Origin: Pseudomonas fluorescens
GTDB lineage: Bacteria > Pseudomonadota > Gammaproteobacteria > Pseudomonadales > Pseudomonadaceae
DNA length: 64,000 nt
Assembly: GCF_005938625.1 (NCBI RefSeq)
Contig: NZ_VCNJ01000001.1
Coordinates: 124,001-188,000 of the forward strand
Direction of reading: 5' to 3'
Position 1 is the first letter of the stretch. Every line of letters starts with the position of its first letter. Below the pieces are notes generated by a model, which was not told the DNA's origin, did not search any database, and was given only the letters and a program-made list of their open reading frames with translations. Of this stretch, positions 8,285 through 16,269 are shown in pieces. The translations under genes were made by a program, and so were the position numbers.

Positions 8285-9859
8285 ATGTCAGCGGTACAGG
8301 GTCATTGGCGCGAAGTATCCGAGCAAAGTTTGCCGGCGGCAACTTATTTAAGTTCGGCGATTAAGGCATCCAGCCAAGTGTTGATAATTGTCGAGCGCAA
8401 GGAAGACTGGGCTTCATATTTCCCCAGCGAAGACATCCTGACGGCGCAGGAATACCTCGAGCGCAGCCGTGACAGCGAGCCGGGCAAACGCGTACAGGTG
8501 ATCAATCTGTGCCGCAGTTACAAGTACCTGGGCCACGGCTACTACTGCTCGCTGCTCGCCGAAGCACGGGGGCACAAGGTGATTCCCTCGGTGCGTACCA
8601 TCAGCGAACTGACGAAAAAATCACTGTACGGTCTGGCGCTGGATGATCTCGATAAGACCCTCGAGAAAGCCCTTATTCATCATCTCTACAGTGATACCGA
8701 AGGTTTTACCCTGACCCTGTATTTCGGTCGGACCCATATCGAACCATTACAGGATCTGGCCCGACAATTGTTTGAAGTATTTCCCTGTCCGATTCTGTTA
8801 GTTGAGTTTCGCCGAACTAACGGTTGGCACATCGAAGGTATAAAGTCCGGCGCCTTGCACAAGTTGCGCGATGATCAGGAAGATCAGTTTGCCAACGCGC
8901 TGGACGGTTTCAGCCGTAAAGTCTGGCGTGTACCGCGCTCGCCGCAAGTGGCGCGCTACGACCTGGCGATTCTGCACGATCCGCAGGAGGCGTTGCCGCC
9001 GTCCAACGCCAAGGCACTGGCGAATTTCGTCCGGGTTGGTAAAACCATGGGCATCGATGTTGAACTGATTGAGCGCAAGGATTACGCACGTCTCGCCGAG
9101 TACGACGGCTTGCTGATCCGCGAAACCACAAGTGTCGCTAACTACACTTATCGCTTCGCCAAGAAAGCCGAGAGTGAAGGACTGGTGGTGATGGATGACC
9201 CGACGTCGATTTTGCGCTGCACCAACAAGGTCTACCTGACCGATCTGCTCAACAGCCATCAATTGGGTATGCCCGCCACCGAGATTCTCTACAAGGAGCG
9301 ACCCGAAGACTTCGAACGGGTCGGCGAGCGGCTTGGCTTTCCGCTGGTCCTGAAGATTCCCGACGGCTGTTTTTCCCGTGGCGTGATCAAGGTCGAAAGC
9401 CAGCAGGCCTTGCTTGAGGCGACTGCAGAGTTGTTTGAACACTCGGTGTTGCTGCTGGCGCAGGAGTTTTTCTACACCGAGTACGACTGGCGCATCGGCG
9501 TGCTCAATCGCAAACCGATCTTCGCCTGCCAATACTTCATGTCCAAGGGCCATTGGCAGATCTACAACCACAAGGCCAAAGGCCAGGACGTCAACGGCGA
9601 ATGCCGGACGATGGCGATCCACGAGGCGCCACGCGCTGTAGTGGAACTGGCGGTGAAGACCGCCAACCTGATCGGCGACGGCCTCTACGGTGTCGATCTG
9701 AAGCAGGCCGGCGACAAAGTGGTGGTGATCGAAGTCAACGACAACCCCAACCTCGACGCCGGCATCGAAGACGCCTATCTGCACGACGATCTGTATTCAC
9801 TGGTGCTGGAAGAATTCGTGCGCCGCCTGGAACTCAAGCGTCGCGGTCAGGCCTGGTGA
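8285..9859 (+). CDS. RimK-like ATP-grasp ligase with N-terminal RLAN domain
   Basis: The 524-aa protein is much longer than RimK itself (about 300 aa). Residues 30-180 look like the RimK-like N-terminal (RLAN) domain (VINLCRSYKYLGHGYYCSLL). Residues 225-515 form an ATP-grasp fold: K357 (VLKIPDG), E394 (AQEF), D401-R403 (YDWRIG) and the metal-binding strand VIEVNDNPNLD (481-491). RimK-type enzymes join an amino acid to a carboxylate using ATP, with an acylphosphate intermediate. The likely role is to make or extend a small peptide or amino-acid conjugate together with the divergent GNAT-C39 protein. ATG 8285 starts the conserved part; a longer frame exists upstream but runs into the neighbour. 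A CorA-like gene follows after 7 nt, so the two form an operon. Confidence 0.88.
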   Translation: MSAVQGHWREVSEQSLPAATYLSSAIKASSQVLIIVERKEDWASYFPSEDILTAQEYLERSRDSEPGKRVQVINLCRSYKYLGHGYYCSLLAEARGHKVIPSVRTISELTKKSLYGLALDDLDKTLEKALIHHLYSDTEGFTLTLYFGRTHIEPLQDLARQLFEVFPCPILLVEFRRTNGWHIEGIKSGALHKLRDDQEDQFANALDGFSRKVWRVPRSPQVARYDLAILHDPQEALPPSNAKALANFVRVGKTMGIDVELIERKDYARLAEYDGLLIRETTSVANYTYRFAKKAESEGLVVMDDPTSILRCTNKVYLTDLLNSHQLGMPATEILYKERPEDFERVGERLGFPLVLKIPDGCFSRGVIKVESQQALLEATAELFEHSVLLLAQEFFYTEYDWRIGVLNRKPIFACQYFMSKGHWQIYNHKAKGQDVNGECRTMAIHEAPRAVVELAVKTANLIGDGLYGVDLKQAGDKVVVIEVNDNPNLDAGIEDAYLHDDLYSLVLEEFVRRLELKRRGQAW

Positions 9860-9866
9860 TCCGCCG

Positions 9867-10790
9867 ATGATCAACAGCTTTACACTGAGCCACGGCGCTT
9901 TGCAGCGGGTCGAGCGGCTGGACGCCGAGGTCATGCTGTTCAGCAACCCCGATGCCGCCGAGCGCGACTTGCTGCACAGTCATTTCAAGGTCGATGAACA
10001 CGCATTGGCGTCAGCGCTGGACCCGGACGAGGTGTCACGCATCGAGTTCCATCCCGACCATCTGTTCCTGATCTGGAAACGTCCGGAAAACTATTCCGGC
10101 GGTGGCAGTCTGGCGTTTGAAGTGTCGTCGTGCGGATTGCTGTTTGCGCCGGGACAATTGCTGGTGATCGCCACCGACGACACGCCGCTGCACGGCCTCG
10201 GCACCCGTCAGCCGTTGAATACGCCGCTGGATGTGTTGCTCGACCTGCTGTTCAACAACATCCACCACTACCTCGGGCACCTTAAGGTGATCAAACTGGT
10301 CGCCCGTGAGTTGCAGCAGAAATTCAACGCCTCGATGCAGAACCAGCACTTGGTGCAGATGTTCAACCTCAGCGAAAGCCTGATCTATTACATCAACGCG
10401 CTGCACAGCAACGGCGCGGTCCTGACGCGCCTGCGCAATCATGCCGAGAAGCAGCATTTCGGCAGCGAAGCGCTCGGCCTGATCGACGACCTGATCATCG
10501 AGAACAACCAGTGCTACAAGCAGGCGGAAATCTACTCAACAGTGTTTTCCGGGCTGATCGATGCGCGTGGCAACCTGATGAACAACAGCATGAACAACCT
10601 GCTGCGCAAGCTGACGTTGATCAACGTGGTGTTTCTGCCGTTGAACCTGATTGCGAGCATTGGCGGGATGTCGGAGTTCAGCATGATGACGGCGGGGACG
10701 CCGTGGTGGATTTCCTATCCGCTGTTTCTGGCGGCGATGTTGTTAGGGGCGGGGGGGATGTTGTTTGGGTTGCGGCGTTTGGCTCGATGA
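9867..10790 (+). CDS. CorA-like membrane protein with GMS in place of GMN
   Basis: The 307-aa protein has a large soluble N-terminal domain rich in helices, and two C-terminal membrane helices (about 248-266 and 282-301), the layout of the CorA/ZntB family. These form pentameric Mg2+, Co2+ or Zn2+ channels in the inner membrane. The pore-mouth GMN signature between the helices is GGMSEFS here (G267-M268-S269), so the invariant Asn is Ser. Transport of Mg2+ therefore cannot be assumed. It starts 7 nt after the RimK-like gene and shares its promoter, which suggests a role in the same process, for example supplying the metal for the ATP-grasp enzyme or moving its product. That link is inference. 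Confidence 0.82.
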   Translation: MINSFTLSHGALQRVERLDAEVMLFSNPDAAERDLLHSHFKVDEHALASALDPDEVSRIEFHPDHLFLIWKRPENYSGGGSLAFEVSSCGLLFAPGQLLVIATDDTPLHGLGTRQPLNTPLDVLLDLLFNNIHHYLGHLKVIKLVARELQQKFNASMQNQHLVQMFNLSESLIYYINALHSNGAVLTRLRNHAEKQHFGSEALGLIDDLIIENNQCYKQAEIYSTVFSGLIDARGNLMNNSMNNLLRKLTLINVVFLPLNLIASIGGMSEFSMMTAGTPWWISYPLFLAAMLLGAGGMLFGLRRLAR

Positions 10791-10807
10791 TGTTTCGTGA
10801 TTGATCT

Positions 10808-10900
10808 GGCCTCTTCGCGAGCAAGCTCGCTCCCACAGGGGAATGCATTTCAAAATGTGGGAGCGACGGTGCGACGATTCGACCTGCTCGCGAAGAGGCC
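10808..10900. repeat. Degenerate REPIN, GTGGGAGCGAGCTTGCTCGCG class
   Basis: Left arm GGCCTCTTCGCGAGCAAGCTC... is intact. The right arm reads GTGGGAGCGA, then about 17 bp of unrelated sequence, then CCTGCTCGCGAAGAGGCC, so the second REP is interrupted. Confidence 0.8.
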
Positions 10901-11008
10901 GGCACAGGCGAAGTAAAACTCAGGACAGTCCCGCATTTGGCCGAACCGCCGCCGTGATGCCTTGTTATAGTTCGGGCCTCATTTTCTGCCCGGTAAAGGA
11001 TCACTGCC

Positions 11009-11821
11009 ATGACTCAATACTCCGCCTTCAGCGTCGAACTGGCCGACAACATCGCCCATGTGCAGATCAATCGCCCGGAAAAGATCAATTCGATGAACGC
11101 GGCGTTCTGGAGCGAGATCGTCGAGATCTTCCAGTGGATCGACGACACCGACGAAGTGCGCGTGGTGGTGCTCAGCGGCAACGGTAAACATTTTTCCTCC
11201 GGCATCGACCTGATGATGCTCGCCGGCGTCGCCAATGAACTGGGCAAGGACGTCGGCCGCAACGCGCGCCTGCTGCGCCGCAAGATCCTCACCCTGCAAG
11301 CTTCGTTCAATGCCGTCGATAACTGCCGCAAACCGGTGCTCGCGGCCATTCAGGGCTATTGCCTGGGCGGCGCCATCGACCTGATCGCCGCCTGTGACAT
11401 GCGCTACGCCGCCGAGGACGCACAATTCTCGATCAAGGAAATCGACATCGGCATGGCCGCCGATGTTGGCACTTTGCAACGGTTGCCACGGATCATCGGT
11501 GACGGCATGCTGCGTGAACTGGCTTACACCGGTCGCACCTTCGGCGCCGAAGAAGCGCGCAGCATCGGCTTGGTCAATCGCGTCTACAACGACAAGGACG
11601 CGCTGCTTGAAGGCGTGTTGGACATCGCTCGCGAGGTCGCATCGAAGTCGCCGATCGCGATTACCGGCACCAAGGAAATGATCAGCTACATGCGCGACCA
11701 TCGTATCGACGATGGTCTCGAATACGTTGCCACCTGGAACGCCGCCATGTTGCAATCCACCGACTTGCGCGTGGCCATGGCCGCCCACATGAGCAAACAG
11801 AAACCCGAATTTCTGGACTGA
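11009..11821 (+). CDS. Delta3,5-delta2,4-dienoyl-CoA isomerase (crotonase family)
   Basis: This 270-aa crotonase-fold enzyme has the oxyanion-hole segments FSSGIDL (62-68) and GYCLGGAIDL (116-125). Three acidic residues, D124, E144 and D152, fall at the same spacing (20 and 8) as D176, E196 and D204 of rat ECH1, and the surrounding text AADVGTLQRLP is nearly the ECH1 motif. That identifies it as the dienoyl-CoA isomerase rather than a plain hydratase. It shifts 3,5-double bonds to 2,4 during oxidation of odd-position unsaturated fatty acids. nudC starts 6 nt after its stop, so they share a transcript. It is cytoplasmic; no regulator site was seen. Confidence 0.88.
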   Translation: MTQYSAFSVELADNIAHVQINRPEKINSMNAAFWSEIVEIFQWIDDTDEVRVVVLSGNGKHFSSGIDLMMLAGVANELGKDVGRNARLLRRKILTLQASFNAVDNCRKPVLAAIQGYCLGGAIDLIAACDMRYAAEDAQFSIKEIDIGMAADVGTLQRLPRIIGDGMLRELAYTGRTFGAEEARSIGLVNRVYNDKDALLEGVLDIAREVASKSPIAITGTKEMISYMRDHRIDDGLEYVATWNAAMLQSTDLRVAMAAHMSKQKPEFLD

Positions 11822-11827
11822 GAAACC

Positions 11828-12658
11828 ATGATAGCTCGCTGGACCACTGCAGTACTCGACACCGATCAACCAGGCGGCTGGGCCGTGGCGCGCAGCCCGG
11901 AAGGCTTTCTGTTCGATGACAACGGCGCGTTGTTCCCGCGCGAATGGCTCAAGCGTCAGGACTTGTCAGTTCTCGCCGAGCACGGCATTGGCCATCTCGA
12001 TGGCGAGCCGGTGTACCTGTTGGAGTTGCACCGCGCCAGTGAGGTGCCGGGTTGCAATTGGAAAGGTCTGCGGGCGTTCATGCTCGATGGCGATCACACC
12101 ATCTACAAAGTGCTCGGTTACGCCGCGCAGATCGGCACCTGGGCGCGCGAACATCGCTTCTGCGGCAATTGCGGGCAAGCGATGACGCAAGTGCCGCGTG
12201 AGCGGGCGATGTATTGCCAGCCGTGCGACCTGCGCAGTTACCCGCGCATTTCGCCGAGCATGATCGTGCTGATCACCCGGGGCGACGAGATTCTGTTGGC
12301 GCGTTCACCGCGTTTCGTCACCGGGGTTTACAGCACGCTGGCAGGGTTCGCGGAACCTGGCGAGTCGGCCGAGGATTGCCTGATTCGTGAAGTGCGTGAA
12401 GAAGTGCAGATTGAGGTGCAGAACATTCAGTATCTGGGTAGCCAGTGCTGGCCGTTCCCGCATTCGATGATGCTCGGCTTCCATGCCGAATACGCCGGTG
12501 GCGAGATTGTCTGTCAGGAAGACGAGATCGAAGACGCCCAGTGGTTCAACGTGCACGACCTGCCGCCGTTGCCGGCGTCCAAGTCGATTGCCCGTTACCT
12601 GATCGACGTCTACGTGGCGCGGCGCTTAGGCCACGCTGAACCAGTGCTGCCAGGCTAG
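11828..12658 (+). CDS. nudC: NADH pyrophosphatase NudC (Nudix)
   Basis: The 276-aa protein has the NudC layout: an N-terminal domain, a zinc ribbon with C112, C115, C130 and C133 (CGNCG ... CQPC), then a Nudix box at about 173-195 ([20 protein letters not shown]). The family motif after the box, SQPWPFPxS, appears as SQCWPFPHS (205-213). NudC hydrolyses NAD(H) to NMN(H) and AMP and removes NAD caps from RNA. It follows the dienoyl-CoA isomerase by 6 nt. Its last 33 nt overlap the 3' end of the convergent TSUP gene. Confidence 0.95.
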   Translation: MIARWTTAVLDTDQPGGWAVARSPEGFLFDDNGALFPREWLKRQDLSVLAEHGIGHLDGEPVYLLELHRASEVPGCNWKGLRAFMLDGDHTIYKVLGYAAQIGTWAREHRFCGNCGQAMTQVPRERAMYCQPCDLRSYPRISPSMIVLITRGDEILLARSPRFVTGVYSTLAGFAEPGESAEDCLIREVREEVQIEVQNIQYLGSQCWPFPHSMMLGFHAEYAGGEIVCQEDEIEDAQWFNVHDLPPLPASKSIARYLIDVYVARRLGHAEPVLPG

Positions 12659-13405
12659 GCGCACGGTCAAACCCAGGACCACGGTGATGAACACCGGGCG
12701 AATGAACTTGGCGCCGCCGCTGATCGCGGTGCGCGCGCCAAAGAACGCGCCGACCATCACCGACAGACCCATGCTCAGGCCGATGATCCAGTCCACCTGC
12801 CCGGAAAACACGAACACCGACAGCGCCGCAATGTTGCTGACGAAGTTCATGCTGCGCGCCACGCCGCTGGCCTTGACCAGGTCAATCGGGTAAAGCAGCA
12901 GACTGCTGACTGTCCAGAACGCGCCTGTGCCCGGACCCGCCACGCCGTCGTAGAAACCGAGGCTGAAGCCTTGGGTCGATTGCCATTTCTTTTTGATCGG
13001 CGCATCGCTGTCCAGCGGTGCTTTTGGCGTGCCGCCGAACAACAGGTAAAGACCGCAGGCGAAGACGATCACCGGGAGCATCTTGTTCAGCCATTCGGCC
13101 GGCAGGTAATGAGCGACGACGGCGCCGGTCAGTGCGCCGACCAGTGTGCCGACGATGGCGTGTGTCCATTGGCGCGGGTGAAACAATTTGCGTTTGTAGA
13201 AGGTGAAACTGGCGGTGGCCGAACCGAAGGTCGAACTCAATTTGTTGGTGCCGAGCACCAGATGCGGCGGCAGGCCAGCCGTCAGCAGGGCAGGCGTGGT
13301 CAACAGACCGCCACCGCCGGCGATGGCGTCGATGAAGCCGGCAATGAAAGCGACAAAGGCCAGAATGGCCAGGGTGGTGAGGTCAACGCTGAGTTCGAAA
13401 GGCAT
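12626..13405 (-). CDS. TSUP/TauE-SafE family membrane permease (YfcA-like)
   Basis: The 259-aa protein has about eight hydrophobic segments. It contains the two family signatures: [19 protein letters not shown] near residue 25 and [15 protein letters not shown] near 155. TSUP proteins move sulfite, sulfoacetate or other organosulfur anions across the inner membrane; the substrate here is not known. The sulfur link with sfnG, 360 bp beyond its start on the other strand, is suggestive but not proof. Its 3' end overlaps nudC by 33 nt. Confidence 0.88.
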   Translation of the reverse strand: MPFELSVDLTTLAILAFVAFIAGFIDAIAGGGGLLTTPALLTAGLPPHLVLGTNKLSSTFGSATASFTFYKRKLFHPRQWTHAIVGTLVGALTGAVVAHYLPAEWLNKMLPVIVFACGLYLLFGGTPKAPLDSDAPIKKKWQSTQGFSLGFYDGVAGPGTGAFWTVSSLLLYPIDLVKASGVARSMNFVSNIAALSVFVFSGQVDWIIGLSMGLSVMVGAFFGARTAISGGAKFIRPVFITVVLGLTVRLAWQHWFSVA

Positions 13406-13494
13406 GGAGTCGGCTTATTCGGCAGGGCGCAGATTTGGCTGCGGGGAGGGCGGTCATGTTACCTGTATCCAACTTTTGCGGCGACCCGTCTGAC

Positions 13495-13592
13495 GCCTTC
13501 GCGAGCAAGCTCGCTCCCACAGTTTTTTGGGGTGTTCACAAAATCAATATTCACTACAAATCCCCTGTGGGAGCGAGCTTGCTCGCGAAGGC
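13495..13592. repeat. REPIN, GTGGGAGCGAGCTTGCTCGCG class
   Basis: Inverted arms GCCTTCGCGAGCAAGCTCGC... and its complement flank a spacer of about 45 bp. The unit lies between the start of the TSUP gene and sfnG, two divergent genes. Confidence 0.9.
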
Positions 13593-13707
13593 GGCATCCC
13601 AGCCAATGCAAAACTTACTGTTGTCCACTCAACATCCAGCCAACAAATCCCCCTTAAAAAAACATCTTGATAGCCGGGAAGCTCAACAAAACCAGGCATT
13701 CCAACCC

Positions 13708-13723
13708 TGGCACGCTTGCTGCT
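13708..13723 (+). promoter_or_regulatory. Sigma-54 (-24/-12) promoter for sfnG
   Basis: TGGCACGCTTGCTGCT matches the sigma-54 consensus TGGCACG-N4-TTGCW with a single mismatch, including the obligatory GG and GC 10 bp apart. The expected transcript start is about 30 nt before the sfnG ATG. In Pseudomonas putida, sfnG is known to depend on RpoN and the enhancer-binding protein SfnR, which fits. SfnR itself is not in the window. Confidence 0.82.
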
Positions 13724-13763
13724 CTACCACTCCCATCTCCGCAAATGTCCCGAGGACACGCCA

Positions 13764-14846
13764 ATGAGTCAGCAAGCCGTTAAATTTGCCTACTGGGTGC
13801 CGAACGTCAGCGGTGGGCTGGTGGTCAGCAAGATCGAACAGCGCACCGATTGGGGCATCGACTACAACCGCAAACTCGCGCAGATCGCCGAGGCGGCCGG
13901 GTTCGAATATGCGCTGACGCAGATCCGTTTCACCGCCGGTTATGGCGCCGAGTTCCAGCATGAGTCGGTCGCGTTCAGCCACGCGTTACTCGCGGCCACC
14001 AGTAAACTCAAGGTAATCGCCGCGATCCTGCCCGGGCCGTGGCAACCGGCGCTGGCGGCCAAGCAACTGGCGACGATCGATCAACTCACCAACGGGCGCA
14101 TCGCGGTGAACATCGTCAGCGGCTGGTTCAAAGGCGAGTTTCAGGCCATCGGCGAGCATTGGCTGGAGCACGACGAGCGTTATCGTCGTTCCGAAGAGTT
14201 TATCCGCTCATTGCGGGGTGTCTGGAGCCAAGACAACTTCACCTTTCGCGGCGACTTCTACCGCTTCGACAATTACAGCCTGAAACCGAAACCGCTGGGC
14301 CGTCCGGAGATCTTTCAGGGCGGCAGTTCCCGTGCGGCGCGTGACATGGCCGCGCGGGTCTCGGACTGGTATTTCACCAATGGCAACAGCGTTGAGGGAA
14401 TCAAGGCGCAGGTTGACGATATTCGTGCCAAAGCAGCGGCGAACAATCATTCGGTGAAGGTTGGCGTGAACGCGTTTGTCATCGCCCGCGATACCGAAGA
14501 GGAGGCGCGGGCGGTACTTGCGCAGATCATCGATCAGGCCGATCCGGAAGCGGTAAACGCCTTTGGCGATGCAGCGAAACAGGCGGGCCGGGCATCGCCA
14601 GAGGGTGAGGGCAACTGGGCAAAATCGACGTTTGAGGATCTGGTGCAGTACAACGATGGCTTCAAGACCAATCTGATTGGCACGCCGCTGCAGATTGCCG
14701 AACGGATCGTGGCGCTGAAAGCGGTGGGGGTGGATCTGGTGCTGGCGGGGTTTTTGCACTTTCAGGAAGAGGTCGAGTATTTCGGCGAGCGAGTGTTGCC
14801 GCTCGTTCGCGAACTGGAGGCCGAGAAGACCGCCGCCGTCGCTTGA
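13764..14846 (+). CDS. sfnG: Dimethylsulfone monooxygenase SfnG
   Basis: The 360-aa protein is a bacterial luciferase-like, FMNH2-dependent monooxygenase. The sequence YWVPNVSGGLVVSKIEQRTDW at the N-terminus and NIVSGWFKGEF in the middle are those of SfnG. It oxidises dimethylsulfone to methanesulfinate, a step in using dimethyl sulfide compounds as sulfur source. It needs reduced FMN from a separate reductase. ATG 13764 follows a GAGGAC ribosome site and begins the conserved part. It stands alone behind the sigma-54 promoter at 13708-13723, so expression is expected under sulfate limitation. The usual partners (SfnR, MsuEDC) are not next to it. Confidence 0.93.
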   Translation: MSQQAVKFAYWVPNVSGGLVVSKIEQRTDWGIDYNRKLAQIAEAAGFEYALTQIRFTAGYGAEFQHESVAFSHALLAATSKLKVIAAILPGPWQPALAAKQLATIDQLTNGRIAVNIVSGWFKGEFQAIGEHWLEHDERYRRSEEFIRSLRGVWSQDNFTFRGDFYRFDNYSLKPKPLGRPEIFQGGSSRAARDMAARVSDWYFTNGNSVEGIKAQVDDIRAKAAANNHSVKVGVNAFVIARDTEEEARAVLAQIIDQADPEAVNAFGDAAKQAGRASPEGEGNWAKSTFEDLVQYNDGFKTNLIGTPLQIAERIVALKAVGVDLVLAGFLHFQEEVEYFGERVLPLVRELEAEKTAAVA

Positions 14847-14861
14847 ACCCTATGCAAAACC

Positions 14862-14951
14862 TGTGGGAGCGAGCTTGCTCGCGAAGGCGTGTGAACATTC
14901 AACTTATATGTTGACTGACACACCGCTATCGCGAGCAGGCTCACTCCTACA
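14862..14951. repeat. Hybrid REP pair of two classes
   Basis: The left element is TGTGGGAGCGAGCTTGCTCGCGAAGG class; the right, inverted element is CGCTATCGCGAGCAGGCTCACTCCTACA class. The shared core GCTCGCG still allows the two to pair. It separates the convergent genes sfnG and the DUF1348 gene. Confidence 0.85.
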
Positions 14952-14968
14952 TTTGGAGCTGTGTTGGC

Positions 14969-15448
14969 TTACAGGCCGAGGTCGGACAAGCTCGGATGAT
15001 CATCCGGGCGCCGGCCCAGCGGCCAATGGAACTTGCGCTCACTCTCTTTGATTGGCATATCGTTGATGCACGCATAGCGCTGGAACATCAGGCCTTGCTC
15101 GTCGAATTCCCAGTTTTCATTGCCGTAAGAGCGGAACCAGTTGCCCGAATCATCGTGCCATTCATAGGCATAGCGCACGGCAATGCGGGTATCCGAATAA
15201 GCCCACAGCTCCTTGATCAAACGGTAATCCAGTTCTTTCGCCCATTTACGGGTCAGAAAGGCCTTGGCTTCTTCGCGGTTGTTGGCGAATTCGGCGCGGT
15301 TACGCCATTTGGTGTCGAGGGTGTAGGCCAGCGATACCCGCTCCGGGTCGCGGGAGTTCCAGCCATCCTCGGCCAAACGAACTTTCTCGATCGCCGATTC
15401 ACGGTTGAAGGGCGGTAATGGCGGACGTACCTGGGCTGCAGTAGACAT
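14969..15448 (-). CDS. DUF1348 / NTF2-like (SnoaL-fold) protein
   Basis: This 159-aa soluble protein carries the DUF1348 pattern: [21 protein letters not shown], then [24 protein letters not shown]. It belongs to the cone-shaped NTF2-like superfamily, used as small-molecule binding or isomerase domains. No specific reaction is known to me. It lies 55 nt downstream of a TetR-family gene on the same strand, so it is probably the target or partner of that regulator. Confidence 0.8.
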   Translation of the reverse strand: MSTAAQVRPPLPPFNRESAIEKVRLAEDGWNSRDPERVSLAYTLDTKWRNRAEFANNREEAKAFLTRKWAKELDYRLIKELWAYSDTRIAVRYAYEWHDDSGNWFRSYGNENWEFDEQGLMFQRYACINDMPIKESERKFHWPLGRRPDDHPSLSDLGL

Positions 15449-15503
15449 GTTCAGTCTCCCGATCTAATTAATAATTGAACAACAAGTCCGGCTTATTAAG
15501 GCG

Positions 15504-16067
15504 TTACAGGTCCAATAACTTTCGCGCCATGCATTGCGCATTATCGGCGGCACTGTGATCACCCATCACAAGCGCTACGGTAATGGCGCCGTCAATCAGG
15601 ATCAGCATCTGCCTGGCCAGCAGTTGCGGATCCTCGGCACCATGTTCGGTACACAGCTCGCACACGTAGTCGAGCAGCTTCTGTTTGTGTTCTTTGGCGA
15701 CCAGCCGCACCGGGTCCTGCGGGTCGCCGGTTTCACCGCTGGTGTTGATGAACGCGCAGCCGCGAAAGCCTTCCGAGGCGAACCAGCTTTTAAGCACCGT
15801 AAACAGGTTGAGCAGGCGATCGGCCGGGGTCTCGGCCTGATCGACAGCGCTTCGGTACCAATGCATCCAGCGCACGTCACGGCGTTGCAGAGCGGCGACG
15901 GTCAAGGCGTCCTTGTCGGCAAAGTAACGGTAGATACTTTTTCTGGAGACGCCGGCGGTTTTCACCAGAAGATCCATGCTGGTGGCAGCGATGCCACTTT
16001 TGTAGATCAACTTTTCGGTGACATCCAGAATGATGTCGCGTGTGTCGTTGCTAGTGATTTCGTTCAT
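15504..16067 (-). CDS. TetR-family transcriptional regulator
   Basis: The 187-aa protein has an N-terminal TetR helix-turn-helix: AATSMDLLVKTAGVSRKSIYRYFADKDAL, about residues 27-55. The rest is a helical ligand domain of TetR type (EGFRGCAFINTSGET), a segment common in regulators of the AcrR/YcdC group. The ATG at 16067 begins MNEITSND; the frame is open upstream without a domain. It is followed by the DUF1348 gene. An inverted GAAC/GTTC site lies just upstream of the ATG and suggests self-repression. The inducer is unknown. Confidence 0.88.
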   Translation of the reverse strand: MNEITSNDTRDIILDVTEKLIYKSGIAATSMDLLVKTAGVSRKSIYRYFADKDALTVAALQRRDVRWMHWYRSAVDQAETPADRLLNLFTVLKSWFASEGFRGCAFINTSGETGDPQDPVRLVAKEHKQKLLDYVCELCTEHGAEDPQLLARQMLILIDGAITVALVMGDHSAADNAQCMARKLLDL

Positions 16068-16071
16068 GTGA

Positions 16072-16092
16072 CGAACAGTAGAACGATTGTTC
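16072..16092. promoter_or_regulatory. Candidate TetR operator
   Basis: GAACGATTGTTC at 16081-16092 has arms GAAC/GTTC and lies 14 bp before the TetR start codon. A second GAAC at 16073-16076 may extend it. The position fits autoregulation; only the pattern supports it. Confidence 0.4.
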
Positions 16093-16115
16093 TCCTTTGG
16101 CAATGGCTTTTTAAA

Positions 16116-16187
16116 ATCAAAAGATCGCAGCCTTCGGCAGCTCCTACATTGGCCCGTGTAGGAGCTGCCGAAGGCTGCGATCTTGAT
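16116..16187. repeat. REP pair, GCTGCGATCTTTTGATC class
   Basis: Arms ATCAAAAGATCGCAGC... (16116-16148) and ...GCTGCGATCTTGAT (16157-16187) are almost perfect inverted repeats around an 8-bp spacer. It lies between divergent genes, the TetR gene and pssA. Confidence 0.9.
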
Positions 16188-16269
16188 CTCATTACGGGCA
16201 CTAACAAGACCCGAAGGATGTGATGGTGTAAGCTCTCGGGTTCTTCGGATTCGACCCATTGCGAGCCCT

